Of a DNA stretch of 64,000 bases, positions 40,617 to 51,225 are shown one piece after another; position 1 is the stretch's first letter, and every line of letters starts with the position of its first letter. The notes beneath the pieces were generated by a model. The model saw only the letters and a program-made list of their open reading frames with translations, was not told the DNA's origin and ran no database searches. Location of the stretch: positions 1,654,306 to 1,718,305 of the forward strand of contig CP070727.1 in assembly GCA_020350885.1 (NCBI GenBank), read 5' to 3'. Position numbers and translations under genes: made by a program. This DNA is from a bacterium. Its GTDB lineage: Bacteria; Krumholzibacteriota; Krumholzibacteriia; Krumholzibacteriales; Krumholzibacteriaceae.

Positions 40617-42641
40617 ATGTCCGTCTTCACGTTACATTCGCAGTATTCATTGACCGGTGATCAGCCGCAGGCGGTGGAGGCGCTTGCGCGCGGCGTGAAG
40701 GAAGCGAAAAGATACCAGACTCTGCTCGGTGTGACCGGATCGGGTAAAACCTTTACTATTGCGAACGTGATCGAACGGTGCGGCATTCCGGCATTGATAG
40801 TATCACATAACAAAACCCTCGCCGCCCAACTCTACGGTGAACTCAAGAGCCTCTTCCCCGAAAACGCCGTCGAGTACTTCATCAGCTATTACGATTACTA
40901 CCAGCCCGAGGCGTTCATTCCAGCTACGGAGACGTACATCGAGAAGGACGCCTCGATAAACGAGGATATCGATAGGCTGCGGCTCAAGGCCACCGGATCT
41001 CTCATGACCAGGCGGGATTGCATCGTTGTCGCAAGTGTCTCCTGTATCTACGGCCTCGGCTCTCCCGATGAATTCAGGGAGATGACGGTTACCCTGTCGG
41101 AGGGGGAGAATATCGGCAGGGAACGGCTACTCGAGCGCCTCGTCGCCCTCCAGTATTCCAGGAACGACTTCGATTTCGCCAGGGGAACCTTCAGGGTCAG
41201 AGGCGATACGATCGAGCTCAGGCCCGCCTATATGGGCGAGGCAGTACGCATAGAGCTGTTCGATGAAGAGATCGAACGAATCTCGGTGATCCATCCGGTC
41301 ACGGGGGAGGTAATCAGGCGGACCGATACTCTGATCATCTTCCCGGCATCGCATTTCGTAACATCTCCGGCCGGTATTGAAGCGGCCATCGGGGGTATCG
41401 AGGAGGAGCTCACCCGTAGGCTCGCAGAGCTCAGGGAAGCGGGTAAGGACCTCGAGGCCAAACGCCTCGAGATGCGCACCAAGTATGATATCGAGATGAT
41501 GCGCGAGATGGGATACTGCTCGGGAATCGAGAACTACTCCCGCCACCTCTCCGGCAGGAAGCCCGGGGAGCGGCCGGCCACCCTTATCGACTACTTCCAT
41601 GGGGATTTCCTCGTCATCATCGATGAATCGCATGTTACCATTCCCCAGATCCGGGGCATGTACGAGGGAGACCGGAGCCGGAAACTCACGCTCGTTGAGC
41701 ATGGATTCCGCCTTCCCTCCGCATTGGACAACAGGCCGCTCACATTCGGGGAGTTCGAGGACCTGATCGACCGCTTTATCTTTGTCTCTGCAACACCCAG
41801 TGATTTCGAGATCGAGCGGAGCAGGGGCGAGATCGTCGAGCAGGTCGTACGTCCGACGGGGCTTGTCGATCCGGTTATCGATGTTCGGCCCGTAGAAGGC
41901 CAGATCGATGATCTGCTCGCCGAGATCCGGGCGCGGGTGGAGAAAAAGCAGAGAGTGCTCGTAACGACATTGACGAAGCGGATGGCGGAGGATCTCACCT
42001 CCTACCTATCCGATCTGGGTGTGCGCGTCCGCTACCTGCACAGCGATATACATGCCCTCGACAGGGTTGAGATCCTGCGCGATCTTCGCTTCGGCGAGTT
42101 TGATGTTCTCGTTGGCATCAACCTTCTCCGTGAGGGGCTGGATCTGCCCGAGGTGGCGCTCGTTGCGGTGTTGGATGCGGACAAGGAGGGATTCCTGAGG
42201 TCACGGACATCGCTGATCCAGACGGCGGGGCGTGCCGCGCGAAACGTCGAGGGCACGGTGATCTTCTACGCAGACGGCATGACGGGTTCGATGCAGCGGG
42301 CGATCGAGGAGACGAACAGGCGGCGCATGAAGCAGCTCGAATACAACGAGCTCCACGGCATCACACCCCGCTCGATCGTCAAGTCGGTCGACGAGGTCCG
42401 TATCGCCACCTCTGTCGCCGATGCGAAGAGGAGCGAGGAGCCCGAGGAGACCCGCAAGGTCGTCTACCTACCAGAGCAATGGGATGATCCAGGCCTTCTC
42501 CGGAAGCTGGAGGAAGAGATGTGGAGGGAAGCCGAGGCACTCCACTTCGAGCGGGCGGCAAGTATCAGGGACCGGATCGAGGAGATACGCATGAACGTGC
42601 GCAGGAGGAAAGCGCGTGGAGGAAACCGGAGAACACATTAA
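40617..42641 (+). CDS. uvrB: Excinuclease ABC subunit UvrB
   Basis: UvrB is the damage-verifying helicase-like subunit of nucleotide excision repair. The 674-aa protein has Walker [11 protein letters not shown], the beta-hairpin region [52 protein letters not shown], and a C-terminal UVR domain ([19 protein letters not shown]) that contacts UvrA/UvrC. All expected motifs are in place. It overlaps nadC by 26 bases. Confidence 0.98.
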   Translation: MSVFTLHSQYSLTGDQPQAVEALARGVKEAKRYQTLLGVTGSGKTFTIANVIERCGIPALIVSHNKTLAAQLYGELKSLFPENAVEYFISYYDYYQPEAFIPATETYIEKDASINEDIDRLRLKATGSLMTRRDCIVVASVSCIYGLGSPDEFREMTVTLSEGENIGRERLLERLVALQYSRNDFDFARGTFRVRGDTIELRPAYMGEAVRIELFDEEIERISVIHPVTGEVIRRTDTLIIFPASHFVTSPAGIEAAIGGIEEELTRRLAELREAGKDLEAKRLEMRTKYDIEMMREMGYCSGIENYSRHLSGRKPGERPATLIDYFHGDFLVIIDESHVTIPQIRGMYEGDRSRKLTLVEHGFRLPSALDNRPLTFGEFEDLIDRFIFVSATPSDFEIERSRGEIVEQVVRPTGLVDPVIDVRPVEGQIDDLLAEIRARVEKKQRVLVTTLTKRMAEDLTSYLSDLGVRVRYLHSDIHALDRVEILRDLRFGEFDVLVGINLLREGLDLPEVALVAVLDADKEGFLRSRTSLIQTAGRAARNVEGTVIFYADGMTGSMQRAIEETNRRRMKQLEYNELHGITPRSIVKSVDEVRIATSVADAKRSEEPEETRKVVYLPEQWDDPGLLRKLEEEMWREAEALHFERAASIRDRIEEIRMNVRRRKARGGNRRTH

Positions 42642-43473
42642 GGCATGTATCGAACGGGCACTCGATGAGGACGCTGCCCGCAATGATGTTACGACCGCGC
42701 TGGCCGTCGCTCCTGTTCAAATGGGGAGGGCGTTCATAAAGGCGAGGGAGGCGGGGGTGGTATCGGGGCAACGGGTTGCGGAGGCCGTCTTTCGGGCCCT
42801 CGATGGCGAGGTGTCCTACGAGACGGCCGTCCGTGATGGCGAGCGGGCGGAGGCGGATTGTGTCGTTACCCGTCTCGAAGGTCGCCTGCGGGCGATCCTT
42901 GCGGGTGAACGCACGGCCCTCAACTTCCTCGGGCGTCTCTGTGGTATTGCAACCCTCACCGCACGGTACGTCGGAAATGTGGCCGGAAGTGGCGTCGTGA
43001 TACTCGATACGCGGAAGACGACACCCGGCTTGAGGATCCTGGAAAAGGAGGCCGTGCGGCATGGGGGCGGGCGGAACCACCGCATCGATCTTCAGGAGCG
43101 GATACTGGTGAAGGAGAATCATATCACCGCTGCCGGCGGGATGATCCCTCTTCTCGAGCGGATCGGCCCCGAGCGGTTGCAAAAGGCGGAGATCGAGGTT
43201 TCCTGCCTGGCCGAGCTAGGGATGCTGCAGGGTTCGCCGCCGGCGATGGTCATGCTGGATAACTTCACTCCCGATATGATCCGATCGGCCGTAGCGGAGC
43301 TCGAACAGTGGGATTCCCCCCGCCCGGAGATCGAGGTGTCCGGCGGGATCACACTCGAGACGGTTGCGTCATTCGCCATCCCGGGCGTCGATTACATATC
43401 CATTGGTTCGCTGACCGCATCCGCCGCCGCACTCGATCTGAGTCTCATCGTGGACGAGGTGTGGGAACCATGA
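42616..43473 (+). CDS. nadC: Nicotinate-nucleotide pyrophosphorylase (quinolinate phosphoribosyltransferase)
   Basis: NadC converts quinolinate and PRPP to nicotinate mononucleotide in de novo NAD synthesis. The 285-aa protein has the quinolinate-binding RNDVTTALA region, [43 protein letters not shown] (abbreviated), and the C-terminal [10 protein letters not shown]...[14 protein letters not shown] 42616 follows AGGAGG by a short spacer. It opens a cofactor run: nadC, birA, coaX. No nadA or nadB is in the window. Confidence 0.96.
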   Translation: MEETGEHIKACIERALDEDAARNDVTTALAVAPVQMGRAFIKAREAGVVSGQRVAEAVFRALDGEVSYETAVRDGERAEADCVVTRLEGRLRAILAGERTALNFLGRLCGIATLTARYVGNVAGSGVVILDTRKTTPGLRILEKEAVRHGGGRNHRIDLQERILVKENHITAAGGMIPLLERIGPERLQKAEIEVSCLAELGMLQGSPPAMVMLDNFTPDMIRSAVAELEQWDSPRPEIEVSGGITLETVASFAIPGVDYISIGSLTASAAALDLSLIVDEVWEP

Positions 43474-44273
43474 AACGGGCGGGAGAGGGTCCGGTCCCAT
43501 CGATCCGTGGGGATCTGCATCCCGCACGGATTTCCGCCCTACTTCGGTCGAAGCATTTCGGGCGGTGTATCGTGCTCTTCGAACGGATTGCATCGACGAA
43601 CACGGCGGCTGCGGCCGCCGCCGAGGCGGGATTCCCGGAGGGAAGCCTATTTCTCGCCGAGGAGCAGACAGCAGGGCGGGGGCGGGAAGGGAGATGTTGG
43701 AGTTCGATCGCCGGGAAGAGCCTCGTCTTCTCAATCATTCTGCGTCCCGGAAGCGCTTGCGAGGGACTTACAATGCTCTTCGCGCTCGGTGCGCTGGAGG
43801 CACTCGGAATCTATAAAACCGGTTGCATGATCAAGTGGCCGAACGACCTCTATTTAGGGGGAAAGAAAGCAGCAGGTATCCTCGCCGAGCGCAGGGGGGA
43901 GCATGTCGTTATGGGATTGGGCTTGAATGTCAATGAAACCCCACTCGAACTCGAGGGAATAGACAGGGCGGCAACATCCCTCATGATCGAGACGGGTACA
44001 ATGCAAGACAGAGGTGCGGTGCTTGCACGGACACTCGAGAATTTCGAGCGTCTCTATGGCCGATGGCGCCGTGATGGTCTTGCCGTCTTCGTTGAGGCTA
44101 TCGAGGAACGGCTGCTCTACAGGGGAGAAGAGGTGATCGTCAATGGTGGAAGGGGCACGGTGCGGGGATCCTTTCGGGGCATCACAGACGAGGGTTACCT
44201 CCGTCTGGCGGTCGGGAATGAGGAGCGGATCTGTACGGCCGGGGATCTATCGTTGAGAGGTGAGAACGGATGA
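43470..44273 (+). CDS. birA: Biotin-[acetyl-CoA-carboxylase] ligase, class I
   Basis: BirA attaches biotin to the carboxyl carrier protein of acetyl-CoA carboxylase. ATG 43470 overlaps the nadC stop (ATGA) and gives 267 aa. Motifs are the ATP loop GRGREGRCWSS, WPNDLYLGGKKAAGIL, and a C-terminal SH3-like part. There is no N-terminal winged-helix domain, so it is a class I enzyme that cannot repress bio genes. A long in-frame extension upstream to 43308 lies inside nadC and has no family match. Confidence 0.93.
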   Translation: MKRAGEGPVPSIRGDLHPARISALLRSKHFGRCIVLFERIASTNTAAAAAAEAGFPEGSLFLAEEQTAGRGREGRCWSSIAGKSLVFSIILRPGSACEGLTMLFALGALEALGIYKTGCMIKWPNDLYLGGKKAAGILAERRGEHVVMGLGLNVNETPLELEGIDRAATSLMIETGTMQDRGAVLARTLENFERLYGRWRRDGLAVFVEAIEERLLYRGEEVIVNGGRGTVRGSFRGITDEGYLRLAVGNEERICTAGDLSLRGENG

Positions 44274-45022
44274 AGACAGTCCTCGCCATGGACCGCGGCA
44301 ATAGAACGCTCAAGGCAGCCTTGTTCGAGGATGGGAAGATCGGCCGGCGGTGGACGCTGCAGGCAACGGATCACCTCAGTGAGATCGCCCCGATCCTCGA
44401 TGCATGCAGCCCGCACGGGGTCGTCTTCTCGAGTGTCGTCCCCCAATGGAGCCGTGTGGCGCATCAGGAGTTCGCAGGCCGACGTATGGGTGGGGTCCTG
44501 GAGGTCGGGGCGGGTATCACGCTCCCCTTCGAGTTGCTGGTTGCCAAGCCGGAGCTTCTCGGTCCGGATCGGCTGTGCGCGGCATGCGGGGCCGTCTCGA
44601 TGGAAGTATATGAGGCCGTTATCGTGGATGCCGGCACAGCGGTCACTATCGATATCCTCTCTCGTGACGGATTCTGCGGCGGATCGATCTTCCCCGGTGT
44701 CGATCTCCTTCTCGACGCACTACATACGGGGACGGCAGTACTGCCCCCTGTAGCCGCCGAGGCCGATCCCCCGCAACCCCCCGGAAGGGAAACCAGGTCG
44801 GCGATCCTATCGGGGGTATACTGGGGTCTCGTCGGGGCAGTCAGGGAGCTTGTAACCAGGTCGTATTCCTCGCTCGGCGCGGATGCACGGGTGCTCATCA
44901 CCGGAGGAGCTGCGGAGTTCGTTGCCCGGCACCTCGGTCTCGAGGCGACGGTCGTTCCCGACCTCGTTATGAGCGGCCTGTACTACTGCTTCCGGCTCAA
45001 CGTATCGGATTCACCACCGTGA
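44270..45022 (+). CDS. coaX: Type III pantothenate kinase
   Basis: CoaX phosphorylates pantothenate, the first step of coenzyme A synthesis, using an actin-like fold with monovalent cation. The 250-aa protein has the N-terminal MDRGNRTLKAALFE phosphate loop, the GPDRLCAACGA segment, and DAGTAVTIDI...CGGSIFPGVDLLLDALH, all typical. The panB and panC genes that supply pantothenate are 7 kb downstream. It begins in an ATGA overlap with birA and is followed by the groESL control region. Confidence 0.94.
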   Translation: MKTVLAMDRGNRTLKAALFEDGKIGRRWTLQATDHLSEIAPILDACSPHGVVFSSVVPQWSRVAHQEFAGRRMGGVLEVGAGITLPFELLVAKPELLGPDRLCAACGAVSMEVYEAVIVDAGTAVTIDILSRDGFCGGSIFPGVDLLLDALHTGTAVLPPVAAEADPPQPPGRETRSAILSGVYWGLVGAVRELVTRSYSSLGADARVLITGGAAEFVARHLGLEATVVPDLVMSGLYYCFRLNVSDSPP

Positions 45023-45169
45023 TGTATGCCGGATTGTGACGGCGAATATGGCGGCGAGGATTGTAATACGTCGAAAATCGGAGAAATACATAGAATTATT
45101 AAGAAAATCATCAAAAAAGAGCCTATAAAAGCCTTTTATTGCCATTAAATCCACCAGGAATCCAATAAT

Positions 45170-45186
45170 CGATTTTGCCAAAATCG
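45170..45186. promoter_or_regulatory. Palindrome overlapping the groES -35 box
   Basis: CGATTTTG at 45170-45177, a single C, and CAAAATCG at 45179-45186 form a perfect 8-base inverted repeat. It covers the -35 box (45175-45180), so a protein bound here would compete with RNA polymerase. It is distinct from CIRCE, which lies about 30 bases downstream. Confidence 0.4.
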
Positions 45187-45203
45187 AGGGTGGTAAATAT
45201 ATT
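45175..45203 (+). promoter_or_regulatory. Sigma-70-type promoter of groESL
   Basis: TTGCCA at 45175-45180 and TATATT at 45198-45203 are separated by 17 bases. The predicted start near 45210 places CIRCE in the first transcribed bases, the usual arrangement. Confidence 0.65.
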
Positions 45204-45213
45204 GTCTCATACG

Positions 45214-45240
45214 TTAGCAGTCTTATGGCTCGAGTGCTAA
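45214..45240. promoter_or_regulatory. CIRCE operator (HrcA site)
   Basis: TTAGCAGTC (45214-45222), 9 bases, GAGTGCTAA (45232-45240). This matches the CIRCE consensus TTAGCACTC-N9-GAGTGCTAA with one change (G for C at position 7). HrcA binds it and represses groESL until heat stress. hrcA is not in the window. Confidence 0.93.
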
Positions 45241-45273
45241 TTCACTGCAATTATTAGAGAAAGGAGGACCACC

Positions 45274-45561
45274 ATGAAGATTACGCCTCTTGCGGACAGG
45301 GTTCTGGTAAAACCTGCCGATCCCATGGAGGTCAAAAAGGGTGGGATCATCATTCCCGATACGGCCAAAGAAAAGCCACAGGAGGGGGAGATCGTTGCCG
45401 TGGGCAAGGGTCGTCTAAACGAGACGACCGGCGACCGGATCAAGATGGAGGTCAAGAAGGGCGACAGGGTTCTGTATGGAAAATATTCTGGAACCGAGAT
45501 CACAATCGACGACATAGAGTATCTGATACTGAGAGAGAGTGATATCCTGGCTGTCATATAG
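45274..45561 (+). CDS. groES: Co-chaperonin GroES
   Basis: GroES forms the seven-membered lid of the GroEL chamber. The 95-aa protein has [21 protein letters not shown] with the [11 protein letters not shown] mobile loop, then VAVGKG and [20 protein letters not shown] lies about 8 bases before the ATG. It is first of a two-gene operon under CIRCE control. Unlike long forms, it has no extension. Confidence 0.98.
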   Translation: MKITPLADRVLVKPADPMEVKKGGIIIPDTAKEKPQEGEIVAVGKGRLNETTGDRIKMEVKKGDRVLYGKYSGTEITIDDIEYLILRESDILAVI

Positions 45562-45581
45562 TAGATGTCCGGAAGGAGTGA

Positions 45582-47213
<1,632 letters not shown>

Positions 47214-47238
47214 TAGGAAAGGCACGAGAAATCACTGA

Positions 47239-47280
47239 CGGGGCGCCGCAGGCTCGGGCCGGGCGCCCCGGTTACTTTTC
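47239..47280 (+). terminator. Intrinsic terminator of groESL
   Basis: CGGGGCGCC (47239-47247) pairs with GGCGCCCCG (47262-47270), a 9-bp GC-rich stem, followed by GTTACTTTTC. The T-tract is interrupted but the stem is strong. Confidence 0.7.
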
Positions 47281-47282
47281 AC

Positions 47283-47311
47283 TTGAATTTCCCCTTGGCT
47301 ATTACTATTTT
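47283..47311 (+). promoter_or_regulatory. Sigma-70-type promoter candidate for the large lipoprotein gene
   Basis: TTGAAT (47283-47288) and TATTTT (47306-47311) are separated by 17 bases in an AT-rich stretch immediately after the groEL terminator, 108 bases before the TTG start at 47419. Confidence 0.4.
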
Positions 47312-47418
47312 ATTGCAGGGAAATAGTTTATTTTTCTGTGGGCCGCAACAACAGCTTCTCAAGAAAGCACTCAAGGTAGTGCAAAGACATACGTTCTCGT
47401 AAACCTTGGAGGTATCGC

Positions 47419-49071
47419 TTGAATCGGTGGAGGCGAATCACGGCTTGGGCAGTTGTAGGAGGAACAGCACTTTTGTTACTGGTGTTGTCGGGGTGCGGCG
47501 AGGACACACCGGTTAGTTTAGAAGAACCTCCCGAAGTAGATGCCCTGACTATCATCTGTAAACCGCTTGCACCGGAACCGGGTGAACAGGCGCAGCTTTC
47601 GATTCAATCAACCGGGAGGGGTGACGAGCTGGCCGATTACTACTGGAGTGTGTCTGCCGGTTCACTGGTCGTCGAGAACGGCCTGTCGGTTCCCTGGCAT
47701 GTCCCCGATGCCACCGGTACGGTTTCGGTACAAGTAATTGCATCGATCGGATCGGACCGGGATACACTTTCGCGAACCATTCTGATCGGAAATTTTGAGA
47801 AGCTCAACACGATAAAACGGTTGAGCATGAAACCCGTACTTCGGGGTGGCCAGTTCTTCTTTGTCGGCGCGGACCTCTTGCCCAACGATCCCGATTTCAT
47901 CGGGTTTCATGTGTACCAGAAGGGTTCCGTGGGGATCTCCTTGGTCAGTAGATGCCGGACAGAAAATTGCGATCTGGGTGGTGGGGACTTCCTATTTTAT
48001 CCAGAGCTAGACAAGGTGCTCGCATCGATGGTGATAAACTACAGTCCAACACTCAGACGGCAGCAGAGGGATGCGTTGATCTTTCCGTTCTACTCTGCGA
48101 TCGAGCAGCCGGTGAACATTTCCGATGATTCAGGTTCATCGAGTCACCGCAGAAAGAACCAACATACACATCCATACGGAAGCGCAGATCTCGACATGAT
48201 CGTCTGGCAGGAGAATATCTCCGGCTTGCTATCTGATGGAACGGACGATCTTATAAATATCCGCTTTTACAGGCAGTCGGATGATCTGGATATGCAACTC
48301 ACGACGAATGTCGACTCCTTTGAGCAGATCCTCGTCGATACATTCATGGTGTATGTGTATTGGGACAACATTCTTCCAATGATCACTCCCCAGGAGGATC
48401 ATGTGCTCTTCTTCCGGGACACCACGAGGACGTTCGAGCCCGTCCTGATTCCGATAGAGGCGAGTGGACCCGATACGAGCAACATGCGAGCACTCAAAAC
48501 ATTCTCGTTCGGTGAAGTAAGAATCAATGAACAGACGGTCTTCCAGTGGAATCCCACGGTACCGACGCTTCTCGGATTCATCGACAGGAGTGATTACCTC
48601 TGCTATTTCGACTACGTGGCCGAATCGGTGCTCAAACTAGACAATATCGGCAAGGTATTCGAGTTCGTATGGTCTCCGAACGGCGATTCATGTGCGGTGG
48701 TAACCGAAACGGGAGTCTCTCTCGTCGACCTGATAGGAAATCCTACACAGGTCTTCCAGAAGGAAAGACCGGGCGACAACATTGTCGGCATCAACTGGTC
48801 ATCGGATCCCGTTGATCCGGAGCTCGCGTTCAGGGTTGTGAGAAAAGGTAAAAATGTAGACGACTCCTGGTCATCCATCGTTATCTACTCCTTTAACAAT
48901 GACGATTGGTACTACGCAACACCCACCGTAAATTGGGATAGTGACAAAGAACCTTCCGTCGACTACACATGGATGAGGGTGATATTCAAACCCGATGGTA
49001 GCGGATTCTATGCACCGATACCGTCGGAGCAGAGGAACGAGTACGTTCAAATCTATCATTCATTCGAGTAG
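47419..49071 (+). CDS. Large lipoprotein with Ig-like and beta-propeller-like regions
   Basis: The 550-aa protein has a lipoprotein signal with lipobox LVLSGC (Cys about residue 26). An Ig/PKD-like domain follows at about 40-125 (SIQSTGRGDELADYYWSVSAG), then a long strand-rich region. The C-terminal half has WSPNGDSCAVVTETGVSLVDL and FKPDGSGFYAPI units as in TolB/WD40-type propellers. I use the TTG start because TTGGAGG lies 7 bases upstream. It probably sits on the outer or inner membrane facing the periplasm. I do not recognise the family and the role is unknown. Confidence 0.75.
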   Translation: MNRWRRITAWAVVGGTALLLLVLSGCGEDTPVSLEEPPEVDALTIICKPLAPEPGEQAQLSIQSTGRGDELADYYWSVSAGSLVVENGLSVPWHVPDATGTVSVQVIASIGSDRDTLSRTILIGNFEKLNTIKRLSMKPVLRGGQFFFVGADLLPNDPDFIGFHVYQKGSVGISLVSRCRTENCDLGGGDFLFYPELDKVLASMVINYSPTLRRQQRDALIFPFYSAIEQPVNISDDSGSSSHRRKNQHTHPYGSADLDMIVWQENISGLLSDGTDDLINIRFYRQSDDLDMQLTTNVDSFEQILVDTFMVYVYWDNILPMITPQEDHVLFFRDTTRTFEPVLIPIEASGPDTSNMRALKTFSFGEVRINEQTVFQWNPTVPTLLGFIDRSDYLCYFDYVAESVLKLDNIGKVFEFVWSPNGDSCAVVTETGVSLVDLIGNPTQVFQKERPGDNIVGINWSSDPVDPELAFRVVRKGKNVDDSWSSIVIYSFNNDDWYYATPTVNWDSDKEPSVDYTWMRVIFKPDGSGFYAPIPSEQRNEYVQIYHSFE

Positions 49072-49097
49072 TACCTTTTGCCTCGGGCTCTTTGAAC

Positions 49098-50273
49098 ATG
49101 ATGAATTCGGAGAGGCTCAAGCGGCTTCCCCCATACCTCTTTGTTGAAATCGACCGGCTCAGGGAATCCTGTATACGTTCAGGAAAGACGGTGCTCGATT
49201 TAGGGATAGGTGATCCGGATATCGGAGCACCGGCTGGGCTGGCTTTGTCACTTGCCTCCGGTGTCGGCGATCACTCGTACGATAGGTATCCACCCGGTCG
49301 CGGCCTGCCGGTGTTGATTGAGGCGATTCGGGCTTGGGCGGGCGAACGGCACGGTGTGGATCTCGAATCAGAGGAGGTGTTGATCACGATCGGCAGCAAG
49401 GAGGCGATCGGGCACCTGCCGCTGGCCGTCGTCGATCGAGGTGATGTCGTCTTCATACCGGACCCCGGCTATCCCGTATATCTATCTTCAGCGGTCTTCG
49501 CAGAAGCAGAATGTGTCCGGTTCCCCTTGCTCGAGGAGAGGCGCTACTGGCCCGATTTTTCTGCATTCGAAGTCCGTTCCCTGGAGCGGGCAAAACTGAT
49601 CTATCTGAACTATCCCAATAATCCGACGGCGGCCACGGCCGATGCGGGAAGCTTCAGCGAGGCTGTACGGTTCTGCGCGGCGCACGGGATCACCTGTGCG
49701 AACGACGCTGCCTATTGCGAGATAACATTCGAAGATCCGGCGATCCCGCTATTTCCGATCGCCCGGGAGGCGGCAATCCCCTACATCGAGTTCTTCTCCT
49801 TCTCGAAAACATTCTGCATAACGGGCTGGCGTATCGGTTTTGCCGTGGGCTCTCCAGACGTAATTTCAGCTCTGGCGAAGATCAAGGACAACATCGACAG
49901 CGGTGTATTCGGAGCGATACAGCGGGCGATTGCGGATGCCCTCGAGAATTCCTACGACGAGTATGTGTCGAGGACGAGATCGGTCTTTCGCCAACGGCGG
50001 GACATCCTTGCGAGTCACCTTGAACGTGCAGGACTCTCCTTCACACAACCGGAGGCGACGTTCTATTTCTGGATTCGAACGCCAGGGGGGATGGATTCCA
50101 TCGCCTTCTGCAGGCTTCTGATCGAGGAGTTGGGGATCGTTGCCACTCCGGGTGTGGGCTTCGGGCCGCATGGAGAGGGCTACTTCAGACTCTCCTTAAC
50201 CACTGCAACAGAGGTGGTCGAGGAGGCGGGACGCAGGCTCGAATCGGTTCATGATATTTTGAATAGGACATAG
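49098..50273 (+). CDS. dapL: LL-diaminopimelate aminotransferase (DapL-like)
   Basis: DapL converts tetrahydrodipicolinate directly to LL-diaminopimelate, a short route to lysine and to the diaminopimelate that MurE uses. The protein, about 391 aa from ATG 49098, is a class I aminotransferase. It has LPPYLFVEIDRLR, DLGIGDPDIGAP, NYPNNPTAA, and the PLP-lysine region FSFSKTFCITGWRIGFA. These segments fit DapL better than aspartate aminotransferase. Starts at 49092 (TTG), 49098 and 49101 are all possible; no clear ribosome site separates them. Confidence 0.8.
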   Translation: MMNSERLKRLPPYLFVEIDRLRESCIRSGKTVLDLGIGDPDIGAPAGLALSLASGVGDHSYDRYPPGRGLPVLIEAIRAWAGERHGVDLESEEVLITIGSKEAIGHLPLAVVDRGDVVFIPDPGYPVYLSSAVFAEAECVRFPLLEERRYWPDFSAFEVRSLERAKLIYLNYPNNPTAATADAGSFSEAVRFCAAHGITCANDAAYCEITFEDPAIPLFPIAREAAIPYIEFFSFSKTFCITGWRIGFAVGSPDVISALAKIKDNIDSGVFGAIQRAIADALENSYDEYVSRTRSVFRQRRDILASHLERAGLSFTQPEATFYFWIRTPGGMDSIAFCRLLIEELGIVATPGVGFGPHGEGYFRLSLTTATEVVEEAGRRLESVHDILNRT

Positions 50274-50285
50274 GGAGGTCATTGC

Positions 50286-50651
50286 GTGCTCGAAGAGAAG
50301 ATCGTGCTCAAGGGTATCACGGTTTTTGGATACTACGGGGTATCACCGGTTGAACGGGAGATCGGGCAGAAACTCGAACTGGACATTGAATTCCACCACG
50401 ATTTCACGAAGGCTTGTATGACCGACTCTCTCGAGGACACCGTGAATTACGAGCGCGTATACGCAAAGGTAATGGAAACGGTGGAACAGAACCGGTTCAA
50501 TCTCCTCGAGACCCTGGCCGATGCCATATGCAGGGCGGTTTTGGAGAACTTCCCGGTCGGCGCCGTCAAGACAACGATACGAAAGTTGACCCTCCCCTTT
50601 CCGAACAACCTGTCCCACGTCGAAGTCGTCGTCGAACGCCATGCACGGTGA
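50286..50651 (+). CDS. folB: Dihydroneopterin aldolase
   Basis: FolB cleaves dihydroneopterin to 6-hydroxymethyl-dihydropterin in folate synthesis. The 121-aa protein has IVLKGITVFGYYGV at the start, the catalytic-region DTVNYERVYAKVMETVEQ, and FNLLETLADAICRAVLENFP, the normal compact form. GTG 50286 follows GGGAGG. Its end overlaps folK by 11 bases, and FolK uses its product. Confidence 0.94.
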   Translation: MLEEKIVLKGITVFGYYGVSPVEREIGQKLELDIEFHHDFTKACMTDSLEDTVNYERVYAKVMETVEQNRFNLLETLADAICRAVLENFPVGAVKTTIRKLTLPFPNNLSHVEVVVERHAR

Positions 50652-51177
50652 ATCTGGTGCGTTAGTCGTATTCTCTCTCGGTGCGAACATCGGACCCAGG
50701 GAAGAGAACGTGCTGGAGGCGTATCGGCTCCTCGGCGGCATCGGCGGGGTTCATTCCCTCAAGCTCAGTTCACTGTATGAGACGGAACCCCAGGGCGAGG
50801 GGTACAGCGGACCGTTCGTGAATGCTGTGGCCTTGGCCGAAACGGTTTGTGTGCCTCTGCCGTTGCTCGAAGCCTGCATGCGGATCGAACGGGCGCTGGG
50901 ACGGGGCCAGGACGGGGGGGTGGGGGACCGTACGATCGATATCGATATCATACTCTATGGAGACCGTGTGATCGATGTGCCGAATCTTCGCATTCCACAT
51001 CCGAGATTCAGGGAACGCCCCTTTGTCCTCGAACCGCTCCTCGAGGTGGCGCCCGAACTGACTGCGCCACCGGACGGTAGGCGGATTCACCAGATCCGGG
51101 AGGAACTCTCGAGCAACCTCTGGGTGCGTAAGATCTCCACACGTTCCGTCGTGGATGGGCTTCTTAACTTATGTTAA
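50641..51177 (+). CDS. folK: 2-amino-4-hydroxy-6-hydroxymethyldihydropteridine pyrophosphokinase
   Basis: FolK transfers pyrophosphate from ATP to 6-hydroxymethyl-dihydropterin. The 178-aa protein shows FSLGANIGPREENV, SSLYETEPQG, FVNAVAL, RALGRGQDGGVGDRTIDIDI and the HPRFRERPFVLEPL segment, all expected. It starts within folB. A CTTAAC/GTTAAG inverted repeat covers its stop codon. Confidence 0.95.
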   Translation: MHGESGALVVFSLGANIGPREENVLEAYRLLGGIGGVHSLKLSSLYETEPQGEGYSGPFVNAVALAETVCVPLPLLEACMRIERALGRGQDGGVGDRTIDIDIILYGDRVIDVPNLRIPHPRFRERPFVLEPLLEVAPELTAPPDGRRIHQIREELSSNLWVRKISTRSVVDGLLNLC

Positions 51178-51178
51178 G
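51163..51178. repeat. Short inverted repeat over the folK stop codon
   Basis: CTTAAC (51163-51168) and GTTAAG (51173-51178) are perfect inverted repeats around TTAT. A TTGACA follows at 51190. It could be an operator or a very weak hairpin; nothing in the window decides. Confidence 0.35.
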
Positions 51179-51225
51179 TTTGATAGATATTGACACTGGC
51201 GGACGATTCCAGTACCGTTGATTCT

